In this document: one piece after another, positions 44,614 to 52,199 of the stretch
How positions within the stretch are numbered: position 1 is the stretch's first letter
Layout: every line of letters starts with the position of its first letter
Assembly: GCF_938041645.1 (NCBI RefSeq)
Contig: NZ_CALIST010000063.1
Location: forward strand, 1 to 52,199
Origin: an uncultured Campylobacter sp.
GTDB taxonomy: Bacteria; Campylobacterota; Campylobacteria; Campylobacterales; Campylobacteraceae
Direction: 5' to 3'
DNA length: 52,199 nt
The notes under the pieces: model-generated
Database searches by the model: none
Told to the model about the DNA's origin: nothing
Seen by the model: only the letters and a program-made list of their open reading frames with translations
Translations under genes and position numbers: made by a program

Positions 44614-45162
44614 ATGAAAAAATTTTTAATCGGCGTATTTGCGCTATTTTTTGTCGCTTGCTCGCAAACCAGCAGCGTCATCAGCTTAAATCCGTATCTT
44701 TCTAAGGCCGATCAGACCGTAAGCGGCAAGTCGGTAAATATCAACGCGATCAACGATCAGCGCGAAAATCAGATGGTAATCGCCGTCATCAACGATAATA
44801 ACGGCAAGCTGGTCGATGAGGTACTTTTAAAAAACAATCTCTCGGCGTGGTTCGACAAAGCTTTACGCGCGGAGCTTGAGGCTCGCGGCGTAAAGATCGA
44901 TCCGGCAAGCCCGAATATCGTAACCGTAAACATTAGAAGCATCTCGGCGGCGATCAACGGCTACTCGAAGGAAAATATGAGCGCAAGAGGCGAGGTCGCG
45001 ATCTCTATCGTGCAGGGCAACAAAACTACGACCAAGCGCGTTTCGCAGGATCAGAGCCAATTTACGGCGCTTCGCACGGCTAGATCGCTTAATCCTTTCG
45101 TGCAAAGCTTGCTTGGCGACATCGTCAAAAAATCTGCCGATCAAATCATCTCTACGCTTTAG
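44614..45162 (+). CDS. YajG-family lipoprotein
   Basis: A 182-residue lipoprotein. The signal peptide MKKFLIGVFALFFVAC ends in the lipobox FVAC (Cys16). The mature part matches the YajG pattern: VNINAINDQRENQ, a LSAWFDKALRAELEARGVKI segment and the late region KSADQIISTL. I chose the internal ATG because AAAAAGGA precedes it and the signal peptide starts there. The gene ends in TAG directly followed by the comF ATG, so the two are coupled. Function of the family is unclear; I recall similar lipoprotein genes near gyrA in C. jejuni. Confidence 0.82.
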   Translation: MKKFLIGVFALFFVACSQTSSVISLNPYLSKADQTVSGKSVNINAINDQRENQMVIAVINDNNGKLVDEVLLKNNLSAWFDKALRAELEARGVKIDPASPNIVTVNIRSISAAINGYSKENMSARGEVAISIVQGNKTTTKRVSQDQSQFTALRTARSLNPFVQSLLGDIVKKSADQIISTL

Positions 45163-45780
45163 ATGCGCTGCGTAAATTGCGGCGCGTTTAGCCTGCGCAC
45201 GATCTGCGCCGCCTGCGCCGCAAATTTAGCCGAATGCCGTCTAAGTATGCGGCAGGTGGAGGGCTTTAGCGTATTTTACTACTACGGCTACTCCGAAATT
45301 CGAGAGCTTATACTTTCTAAACATCACGAATACGGCGCTGCAGTGCTTGCGCGCATAGCCTCTTTAAGCTTAGCGAAATTCCCGCTTCATCTGCAGCGCG
45401 AAATTTCTGCAAATCCGCAAAATTACGAAACGTTTAAAACGGACGGGATTTTTAAATTTAACGCCGTGCCGCTGGATGATGACGCTCGCAGCGGCTATTC
45501 GCACACGGCGATCCTAGCTCGCGCGCTAAAAAGCGAACTCGTGGAGCCAAAATTTCACTGCCTGCGCGCGCAAAACCGCGTCAAATACACGGGGCAGAGT
45601 TTGGAATTTCGCCTAAAACACAAGCGAAATTTTAAAATTTTAACCCCGCCGAAATTCCCCGTGATCCTAGTAGACGACATCATCACCTCGGGTCTTAGCA
45701 TGCTGCAAGCGCGCGAGAGCTTGATCGATGGCGGCTTTATGCCCGTGTGCGGCTTGGTTTTAGCTAATGCAAAAGAATAA
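45163..45780 (+). CDS. ComF-family phosphoribosyltransferase-like protein
   Basis: A 205-residue ComF-type protein. The N-terminus has a zinc-finger pattern, CVNCGAF... CAAC, and the C-terminal half carries the PRPP-binding loop PVILVDDIITSGLSM of type I phosphoribosyltransferases. ComF proteins are needed for natural transformation in several bacteria, probably inside the cell after DNA entry. The start codon touches the preceding stop (TAGATG), with no ribosome site of its own. A competence role would fit the RAATTY enrichment and the pilin genes in this window, but that link is inference. Confidence 0.88.
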   Translation: MRCVNCGAFSLRTICAACAANLAECRLSMRQVEGFSVFYYYGYSEIRELILSKHHEYGAAVLARIASLSLAKFPLHLQREISANPQNYETFKTDGIFKFNAVPLDDDARSGYSHTAILARALKSELVEPKFHCLRAQNRVKYTGQSLEFRLKHKRNFKILTPPKFPVILVDDIITSGLSMLQARESLIDGGFMPVCGLVLANAKE

Positions 45781-45785
45781 TTCGC

Positions 45786-45791
45786 TATAAT
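45786..45791 (+). promoter_or_regulatory. -10 of gyrA
   Basis: TATAAT within GCTATAATCGCGC lies 27 bases before the gyrA start codon, just past the comF stop. Confidence 0.6.
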
Positions 45792-45818
45792 CGCGCTTTA
45801 AAATTTAAAAGGATATTT

Positions 45819-48554
45819 ATGCAATCAAATATGTTTGAAAATCAGGAGATCATCGATATCGACGTCGAAGAATCGATCAAGACGAGCTATCTTGATTACT
45901 CGATGAGCGTTATCATCGGTCGTGCGCTGCCGGACGCCAGAGACGGCCTAAAGCCGGTGCATAGGCGAATTTTATACGCGATGAACGATCTTGGCGTGGG
46001 CTCTCGCCAGCCATACAAAAAATCCGCCCGTATCGTAGGAGACGTTATCGGTAAATACCATCCGCACGGCGATACCGCCGTTTATGATGCGCTCGTGCGA
46101 ATGGCGCAGAGCTTTTCGATGAGAATTCCTTCCGTGGACGGGCAGGGTAACTTCGGATCGATCGACGGCGACGGCGCGGCGGCGATGAGGTATACCGAAG
46201 CGCGTATGACGCCGCTAGCCGAAGAGCTGCTAAAAGACCTGGATAAAGAGACGGTCGATTTCGTGCCGAACTACGACGAGAGCCTGAACGAGCCCGACGT
46301 CCTGCCTGCGCGCGTGCCGAATTTACTGCTTAACGGCTCAAGCGGAATCGCCGTAGGAATGGCGACGAATATCCCACCGCACAGCCTAGATGAGCTCGTG
46401 GGCGGTCTTTTGATACTGCTTGAGAATAAAAACGCAAGCCTAGAGGAGATCATGGGCGAGATCAAGGGCCCTGATTTTCCGACCGGCGGCATCATCTACG
46501 GCAAAAAGGGGATTATCGAGGCGTATAAAACGGGCAGAGGGCGCGTTAAAATTCGCGCTAAAACCCATATCGAAAAAAAGGCTAGTAAAGACGTCATCGT
46601 AATTGACGAGCTGCCGTATCAGACAAATAAAGCGCGCTTAATCGAGCAGATCGCAGATCTCGTAAAAGAAAAGCAGATCGAAGGCATCTCCGAAGTGCGC
46701 GACGAGAGCGATCGCGACGGAATTCGCGTAGTAATCGAGCTTAAGCGCGACGCGATGAGTGAGATCGTGTTGAATAATCTATTTAAGCAAACCACGATGG
46801 AGGCGACCTTCGGCGTGATAATGCTCGCGATCGACGGCAAGGAGCCGAAGATTTTCACGCTGATAGAGCTTTTGAAGCTGTTTTTGAACCACAGAAAAAC
46901 CGTCATCATCCGCCGTACGATTTTTGAGCTTCAAAAAGCGCGCGCTAGAGCGCATATCTTGGAGGGCTTAAAGATCGCGCTAGATAATATCGACGAAGTG
47001 ATTGACGTGATTAGAAATTCCGCCGATACAAACGTCGCGCGCGAAAATTTAATGAGCAGATTCGGCCTTAGTGAGGCGCAATCAGGCGCGATTTTGGATA
47101 TGAGGCTAAGCCGTTTAACGGGGCTTGAGCGCGAAAAGATCGAGGAGGAGCTAAAAGAAATTTTAGCCGAGATAAAGCGGCTTGACGCGATCCTAAAGAG
47201 CGAGGAGCTAATCGAAGGTATCATCAAAGATGAGCTTTTGGAGATCAAGGATAAATTCAGATGCCCGCGCATCACCGAAATCGTCGATGACTACGAGGAT
47301 ATCGACATCGAAGATCTTATCGCGAATGAAAATATGGTCGTTACGATCACTCACCGCGGCTACATCAAGCGCGTGCCTAGCAAGACTTACGAGAAGCAAA
47401 AGCGCGGCGGCAAGGGGCGCGTGGCGGTCACGACGTACGATGACGACTTCATCGAGAGCTTTTTTACGTCCAACACCCACGATACGCTTATGTTTATCAC
47501 CGACCGCGGGCAGCTTTACTGGCTTAAAGTCTATAAAATCCCGGAGGGCTCGCGCACCGCAAAGGGCAAGGCGGTAGTAAATTTAATCCAGCTCGGCGCG
47601 GACGAAAAGATCATGGCGATCATCCCTACGACCGATTTTGATCCGAGCAAGTCGCTCGTATTTTTCACTCGAAACGGCATCGTAAAACGTACGAATTTAA
47701 GCGAGTTTAAAAACATCCGATCGCTTGGCATCCGCGCTATCAGCCTAGATGAGGACGATACTCTCGTAACCGCTCTCATCGCTCCAAACAGCGCCGAGGA
47801 GATGCAAAACTACAAAGGAGGCGCCCTAAGCGGCGACGATCTGGACGGCGGCGAGGCTGAGGAAATTCTAGAGCAGACCGAGCAGGATATTTTAGAGGGA
47901 AGCGAGAATGAAATTTCAGATGAAATTTCGGACGCACAAGAGGGTGAGCTGCAAAGCGCCAACGAAAATATGCTCTTCATCGCTACGAAAAAGGGAATGT
48001 GCCTTAAATTTAATCTAAATAAAATTCGCCAGATGGGGCGCATCGCTCGCGGCGTAAAGGGGATTAAATTTAAAGAAAAAGGCGACGAGGTCATCGGCGC
48101 AGCGTTTATTTTAAGCGACATGCAAGAAATTTTAAGCGTGAGCCAAAAGGGTATCGGCAAGCGCACGACCGCGAGCGAGTATCGTCTCACAAATCGCGGC
48201 GGCAAGGGCGTCATCTGCATGAAGCTCACCAACCGCACGGGAGAGCTCATCGGCGTCGTGATGGTCGATGAGGAGATGGATCTTATGGCGCTAACCACCA
48301 GCGGTAAGATGATCCGCGTCGATATGCAAAGCATCCGCAAAGCGGGCCGCAACACCAGCGGCGTCATCGTCGTAAATGTCGAGGGCGACGACGTAGTGAG
48401 CATCGCAACCTGCCCGAAAGCCGAGGAGGGCGACGAGGGCGAAGCGGACGAGCTTGCGCAGGATGAAAATTTATTAAATTCAAATTTAGATAGCAAAGAT
48501 TCGCAGAGCGACGACCCTAGCGATGAAATTTTAAAAGGAGGAGAGGATGAGTAG
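45819..48554 (+). CDS. gyrA: DNA gyrase subunit A
   Basis: A 911-residue GyrA, which cuts and rejoins DNA in the gyrase A2B2 complex. The catalytic tyrosine is Tyr125 in MRYTEARM. The quinolone region HPHGDTAVYD has Thr86 and Asp90, the susceptible residues by C. jejuni numbering. The GyrA box QKRGGKG is present, as needed for DNA wrapping and negative supercoiling. Compared with about 860 residues usually, there is an acidic insert at about 658-717 (GDDLDGGEAEEILEQTE onward) in the C-terminal pinwheel and a long acidic tail. It overlaps asd by eight bases. Confidence 0.98.
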   Translation: MQSNMFENQEIIDIDVEESIKTSYLDYSMSVIIGRALPDARDGLKPVHRRILYAMNDLGVGSRQPYKKSARIVGDVIGKYHPHGDTAVYDALVRMAQSFSMRIPSVDGQGNFGSIDGDGAAAMRYTEARMTPLAEELLKDLDKETVDFVPNYDESLNEPDVLPARVPNLLLNGSSGIAVGMATNIPPHSLDELVGGLLILLENKNASLEEIMGEIKGPDFPTGGIIYGKKGIIEAYKTGRGRVKIRAKTHIEKKASKDVIVIDELPYQTNKARLIEQIADLVKEKQIEGISEVRDESDRDGIRVVIELKRDAMSEIVLNNLFKQTTMEATFGVIMLAIDGKEPKIFTLIELLKLFLNHRKTVIIRRTIFELQKARARAHILEGLKIALDNIDEVIDVIRNSADTNVARENLMSRFGLSEAQSGAILDMRLSRLTGLEREKIEEELKEILAEIKRLDAILKSEELIEGIIKDELLEIKDKFRCPRITEIVDDYEDIDIEDLIANENMVVTITHRGYIKRVPSKTYEKQKRGGKGRVAVTTYDDDFIESFFTSNTHDTLMFITDRGQLYWLKVYKIPEGSRTAKGKAVVNLIQLGADEKIMAIIPTTDFDPSKSLVFFTRNGIVKRTNLSEFKNIRSLGIRAISLDEDDTLVTALIAPNSAEEMQNYKGGALSGDDLDGGEAEEILEQTEQDILEGSENEISDEISDAQEGELQSANENMLFIATKKGMCLKFNLNKIRQMGRIARGVKGIKFKEKGDEVIGAAFILSDMQEILSVSQKGIGKRTTASEYRLTNRGGKGVICMKLTNRTGELIGVVMVDEEMDLMALTTSGKMIRVDMQSIRKAGRNTSGVIVVNVEGDDVVSIATCPKAEEGDEGEADELAQDENLLNSNLDSKDSQSDDPSDEILKGGEDE

Positions 48555-49578
48555 TTACAATATCGCCATTGTAGGCGCTACCGGCGCTGTAGGCGAGGAG
48601 ATTTTGCGCGTCTTAGACGAGATGAACTTCCCCGTAAAGGACATACTGCCGCTTGCAAGCGCAAAGAGCGCGGGCGAGAAGGTGGAATTCCGCGGTAAAG
48701 AATACGTCGTGAGGGAGCTAACGGACAGCACCTTCGACGAAAACGAGATCGACATCGCATTTTTTAGCGCGGGCGGCTCCATTTCGGCGCATTACGTGCC
48801 ATTTGCTGCAGCAAGCGGCGCGGTGGTGATCGACAACACTAGCCACTTTCGTATGCAAGAAAATGTCCCGCTCGTAGTACCCGAGTGTAATCCTCAGGAT
48901 ATAAAGCTATGGGAAGAGACAGGCATAATCGCTAATCCGAACTGCTCTACCATCCAGATGGTTCAAATTCTTAAGCCGCTTGATGACGCGTTTGATATCG
49001 AGCGCGTGGACGTAAGCACCTACCAAGCGACGAGCGGCGCAGGTAAAGAGGGTATGAGCGAGCTTGTAGGGCAGTTGCAGCAGTTTTTCGCTTTTAAGCT
49101 TGATGAGTGCGAGCCGAAGGTTTTCCCGCATCAGATCGCGATGAATGTCATCCCGCACATCGATGTATTTTTGGACAACGACTACACCAAAGAAGAGATG
49201 AAGATGGTGAACGAAACGCAGAAAATTTTGCATAAAAACTTCGCCGTTTCGGCTACCTGCGTGCGCGTGCCGGTACTTCGCAGCCACAGCGAGGCGATCA
49301 CGATAAAATTTAAAAAGGATTTCGAGATTAGCCGCGTGCGTGAAATTTTAAGAAACGCGCCTAGCATCGTGCTTGTAGACGATCCGAGCAAAAACGAATA
49401 TCCGATGCCGCTGCTTTCGAGCGACACGAACGAAACCTACGTCGGCAGGCTCCGCAGGGACAATTTCGACGATAAAATTTTGCATCTTTGGTGCAGCGCC
49501 GATCAGATCCGCGTCGGAGCGGCTACGAACGCCGTGCGCATCGCGCTTCGCTGGATCGATATGCAGCAAGACAAGTAG
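48547..49578 (+). CDS. asd: Aspartate-semialdehyde dehydrogenase
   Basis: A 343-residue Asd, which makes aspartate semialdehyde from aspartyl phosphate on the way to lysine, diaminopimelate, threonine and methionine. The NADP-binding GATGAVGEEIL is at the N-terminus, the catalytic Cys is in ANPNCSTIQM, and the active-site His follows in VLRSHSEAI. The start lies inside the end of gyrA, behind AAAAGGAGGAGAGG, a very strong ribosome site. In C. jejuni, as I recall, flgR and small lipoprotein genes lie between these two genes; here they overlap. Confidence 0.97.
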   Translation: MSSYNIAIVGATGAVGEEILRVLDEMNFPVKDILPLASAKSAGEKVEFRGKEYVVRELTDSTFDENEIDIAFFSAGGSISAHYVPFAAASGAVVIDNTSHFRMQENVPLVVPECNPQDIKLWEETGIIANPNCSTIQMVQILKPLDDAFDIERVDVSTYQATSGAGKEGMSELVGQLQQFFAFKLDECEPKVFPHQIAMNVIPHIDVFLDNDYTKEEMKMVNETQKILHKNFAVSATCVRVPVLRSHSEAITIKFKKDFEISRVREILRNAPSIVLVDDPSKNEYPMPLLSSDTNETYVGRLRRDNFDDKILHLWCSADQIRVGAATNAVRIALRWIDMQQDK

Positions 49579-49777
49579 GATAATTTAGCAAGGCTGCCGA
49601 GTTTTTGCACGCGGATACAGTCGCGCGCGTGATTTCGGTGCCGAGGCCGCGCGAATAAATTTGCAAATCAACCTAGTTAAAATTTAACGCCGCGAGCTGA
49701 AATTTTGCGCCTTTAACCTAGCGCAAAATTTTAAAGACTCAAACGGACGCGATCAAAAGAGATAAATTTATGCAGCT

Positions 49778-49845
49778 GCAAACGAGTGTAAATTTAAGCG
49801 AACGCTTCGGCATGGAGCGGTTTTTAAATTTATACGTTCGTTTGC
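49778..49845. terminator. Long inverted repeat between asd and yqhA
   Basis: Arm one (49778-49797) starts GCAAACGA and ends TAAATTTAA. Arm two (49823-49845) is its near reverse complement, ending TCGTTTGC. The arms differ mainly by a two-base gap, and the loop is about 25 bases. The region 49579-49879 otherwise holds nothing. It could end the asd transcript or be a structured leader of the next gene. Confidence 0.45.
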
Positions 49846-49879
49846 GGAGCGGCTACCCGAATTAAAATTTAAGGAAAAA

Positions 49880-50371
49880 ATGAAAGCTATATTTGAAAAA
49901 TTTTTACTTTGCAGCAAATTTTTAACCCTCCTGCCGGTACTTTTTTGCATCGCGGCAGGCGCGGCGATATTTGTGGTGGCAAGCTACGAAATCTGCTCGG
50001 CGCTCTATAAAATCGTAGAATTTTTTCTAGCTCCGCAGAGCGAGGGAGCGCTTTACGTCGATATTTTAAGCGAGATAATAACGGCGATCGATCTGTATCT
50101 GGTCGCTATAGTACTGCTAATCTTTGTATTTGGAATTTATGAGCTGTTTATCGACGAGTTTGTGGATCTGAATTTGCAAGTTTTAAAGATCGCCTCTCTA
50201 GATGAGCTGAAGCATAAACTCGGCAGCGTCATCATAATGGTGCTCGTAGTGGATTTTTTCAAGAGAATTTTGCACACCGATTTTACTACCCCTTTGGATA
50301 TGCTTTTGCTCGCAGGAGCTATCTTTGCGGTTTGTTTGGCTTTGTATATTTTGAGTAAATTTAAAGGATAA
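49880..50371 (+). CDS. YqhA-family membrane protein (UPF0114)
   Basis: A 163-residue inner-membrane protein with helices at about 12-38, 70-92, 112-130 and 140-158. The order and the motif FGIYELFIDEFVDLN match the YqhA/UPF0114 family, whose function is unknown. AAGGAAAAA precedes the ATG. The hemE start follows the stop after two bases, so the two form an operon, which does not by itself imply a role in heme synthesis. Confidence 0.8.
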   Translation: MKAIFEKFLLCSKFLTLLPVLFCIAAGAAIFVVASYEICSALYKIVEFFLAPQSEGALYVDILSEIITAIDLYLVAIVLLIFVFGIYELFIDEFVDLNLQVLKIASLDELKHKLGSVIIMVLVVDFFKRILHTDFTTPLDMLLLAGAIFAVCLALYILSKFKG

Positions 50372-50373
50372 AA

Positions 50374-51420
50374 ATGGTTTTCATCGACGCATGCTTCGGC
50401 AAAGAGACCCCATACACGCCCATTTGGATGATGCGCCAGGCGGGGCGCTACCTGCCGCAATACATGGCGGTGCGCGAGAGGGCGGGTGATTTTTTGAGCC
50501 TGTGCCGCGACTACCGCGCCGCTAGCGAGGTGACGATCCAGCCCGTGGAGATTTTGGGCGTCGATGCGGCGATACTTTTTAGCGATATTTTGGTCGTGCC
50601 GATGCAGATGGGTATGGATCTGCGCTTTGAAGCGGGCGAGGGGCCGAAATTTAGTGATCCGATCCGCTCCCGGGGCGATCTGGCACGCCTTGATCCGCAA
50701 AAGGCCGCGGCGGAGCTCGGATACGTTTATGATACGATCTCGCTTACTCGCTCTCGCCTTGCCGCGGATAAAGCTCTTATCGGCTTTTGCGGCGCGCCGT
50801 GGACGATCGCTACCTATATGATCGAGGGCGGCAGCAGCAAAAATTACGCCGTTTGCAAAAGGATGCTCTACGAAAATCCGCAGCTTTTGCATGAAATTTT
50901 GCGCCTCGTTACGGAGGCGACGAAGCTTTATCTGGCGCGCCAGATCGGCTCGGGCGTCGATGCGGTGCAGATTTTCGACAGCTGGGCGGGCGCGCTGGAG
51001 CCGAGCGCGTACGAGGAGTTTGGCTGGCGATACATCCTAGAAATCACGGAATTTTTAAAGGCGAAATTCTCGCATATCCCGCTCATCGTCTTCGCCAAGG
51101 GCACGGGCGCACAGATGTCGCGGTTGAGCCGTATTGCGGAGCAGCGAGGAGCGGCGAGCTTTGACGTATGGGGCGTGGATTGGAGCACTCCGATTGAGCT
51201 TGCGCGCGAGCAGCTCGGGGGCAAATTTGCGCTTCAAGGCAACCTGGAGCCGATGCGGCTATACGATCGCAGCGCGATAGAATCGGGCGTGCGCGAGATA
51301 TTAGCGGCGATGAAGGGTGTCGCGCATATCTTTAATCTAGGGCATGGAATTTTGCCCGACGTAAGCGTGCAAAACGCCAAATATCTGGTAGATCTGGTGC
51401 ACGAGCTAACCGCGCGCTAA
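50374..51420 (+). CDS. hemE: Uroporphyrinogen decarboxylase
   Basis: A 348-residue HemE, which removes four carboxyl groups from uroporphyrinogen III to give coproporphyrinogen III in heme synthesis. The signature MRQAGRYLPQY is at residues 19-29. The second conserved block, GFCGAPWTIATYMIEGGSSKNY, and the late NLGHGILP are intact. The length is normal. AAAGGATAAAA overlaps the end of the yqhA-like gene and serves as ribosome site. Confidence 0.97.
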   Translation: MVFIDACFGKETPYTPIWMMRQAGRYLPQYMAVRERAGDFLSLCRDYRAASEVTIQPVEILGVDAAILFSDILVVPMQMGMDLRFEAGEGPKFSDPIRSRGDLARLDPQKAAAELGYVYDTISLTRSRLAADKALIGFCGAPWTIATYMIEGGSSKNYAVCKRMLYENPQLLHEILRLVTEATKLYLARQIGSGVDAVQIFDSWAGALEPSAYEEFGWRYILEITEFLKAKFSHIPLIVFAKGTGAQMSRLSRIAEQRGAASFDVWGVDWSTPIELAREQLGGKFALQGNLEPMRLYDRSAIESGVREILAAMKGVAHIFNLGHGILPDVSVQNAKYLVDLVHELTAR

Positions 51421-52187
51421 AACCTGGTTTTACGAGAGCTCGCTTGCAGCGCGCCGCTGTGAAATTTCATAGAGCCGTAGTTTAAAATTTTGCTAGCCCA
51501 GGTTACTTGATTTGCTTCCGCGCGATTTTTTCCACTGCCCATAAATTTTAAATTTTGCACCGCTTTCACGCCGCTAAAACAGCTCGCGGAACGCAAAGCT
51601 TTAAAATTTTAAAATTCTACGCCGTTTTGCGCGGCAGTATCGCTAAATTTTAAAATTTAGCCGAAATTTGAAATTTTATGTCGCTTTTACATCGAGCGAG
51701 GCTTAAAATTTTATGCGCTATGTATGCGGCGGCGTAAAAATACCGCAAGCTCGCGAGTTTAAATTTAACCCGCGCTTTAAATTTATAGCTCGCACGCCCT
51801 AAATTTAAGGATAAATTCAAAGCTCTAAGCTTAAAATTTCGTCGTAGCGGGGACGGAGTACGGAAGTAAAATTTTGCATAAAAGCGGCGCTAAATTTCGG
51901 CACGCGGAAGTTAAATTTCAAGGCATAAATTTGCTACGTAGAATTTTAAAAGCTCGATACAAAGCGTTATTGGTGCGAGACTTGAGATCAGTATAAATTT
52001 GCTACGTAAAATTTCAAAGCGGGATTTCCTAGCTAAATTTTTTAAAAGCAAATTTCAGTAAAATTTCACGAGGCAAAATTTCAAATTAAAATTTTGAAAA
52101 TTAAATTCCGCAAAGTAAAATTTAAAGCGCAATTCAAAGCAAATTCTGCGCGCAAGCAAACCCCACAAATCAAATCATGGAGCAAAA
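51421..52187. other. Non-coding DNA extremely rich in AAATTT-type words
   Basis: About 770 bases with no open frame worth calling. TAAAATTT, AAATTTTA and GAATTTT occur every few tens of bases. I saw no RNA gene and no terminator with a T-run after hemE. Confidence 0.5.
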
Positions 52188-52199
52188 ATGAGATATATT
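52188..52199 (+). CDS. Start of a gene cut by the window end
   Basis: ATG AGA TAT ATT (MRYI) begins nine bases after ATGGAGC, whose GGAG could be the ribosome site. Only four codons are present, so the product cannot be named. Confidence 0.35.

Noticed and set aside
45819..46140. Quinolone-resistance change in GyrA
   Set aside because: Thr86 and Asp90 are the susceptible residues, so no known resistance substitution is visible in this region.
1..52199. tRNA, rRNA, insertion sequence or prophage
   Set aside because: Reading the gaps showed no T-loop-like GGTTCGAATCC motif with a matching stem, no transposase or integrase, and no phage genes.

Overview
The window is a chromosomal segment of a Campylobacter-type epsilonproteobacterium. 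Gene content and order match that genus: gyrA beside a comF-like gene and asd, a bamD-lon pair, hemE, long-form hpf, dnaX and prs. GC content is visibly higher than in C. jejuni. Two flagellar genes that I recall at the matching places in C. jejuni (fliW beside bamD, flgR between gyrA and asd) are absent. This fits an oral, non-flagellate species such as C. gracilis. The species name is inference; the genus is much safer.

Layout. 0.2-5.5 kb: a two-helix membrane protein, then a zinc/nickel unit (znuA plus a DUF1007-NicO protein) divergent from a short Fur-like regulator across a repeated operator-like element, then a small unknown protein. 6.3-11 kb: a YdcH-like protein, argJ, an RCK potassium channel, rpmB, rpe and a DnaQ-type exonuclease. 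12-15 kb: glycerate kinase and a GntP permease. 15-18 kb: a short Sua5/YrdC-like protein, an EamA exporter (with a stray inverted partial copy nearby) and a frameshifted GyrI-like gene. 18.4-31.2 kb: bamD-lon divergent from three pilin-like genes, hpf, and one 2039-residue secreted protein. 31.8-36.6 kb: lepA, a frameshifted DUF6882-like gene, a membrane protein and a lipoprotein. 37-40.2 kb: a PepSY membrane protein and a TonB-dependent receptor whose signal peptide carries a run of ten G. 40.8-52 kb: prs, dnaX, a YajG lipoprotein, comF, gyrA, asd, a YqhA protein, hemE and the first codons of another gene.

Most promising biology. (1) Three pilin-like proteins, the last lacking Glu+5 as tip pseudopilins do, lie just before a giant exported protein; together they could form a pilus-tip or secretion apparatus with a PilY1-like partner. 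(2) The TonB receptor looks phase-variable through the poly-G tract and is OFF as read; a second frameshift lies further in. (3) dnaX carries an A8 run followed within two codons by a stop in the -1 frame, as expected for a short DnaX form made by slippage. (4) Intergenic DNA is saturated with RAATTY words (AAATTT, GAATTT and so on), the motif tied to DNA uptake in C. jejuni.

No tRNA, rRNA, CRISPR array, insertion sequence or prophage was seen. Three genes (GyrI-like, DUF6882-like, TonB receptor) carry apparent frameshifts; sequencing error cannot be separated from real decay using this sequence alone.
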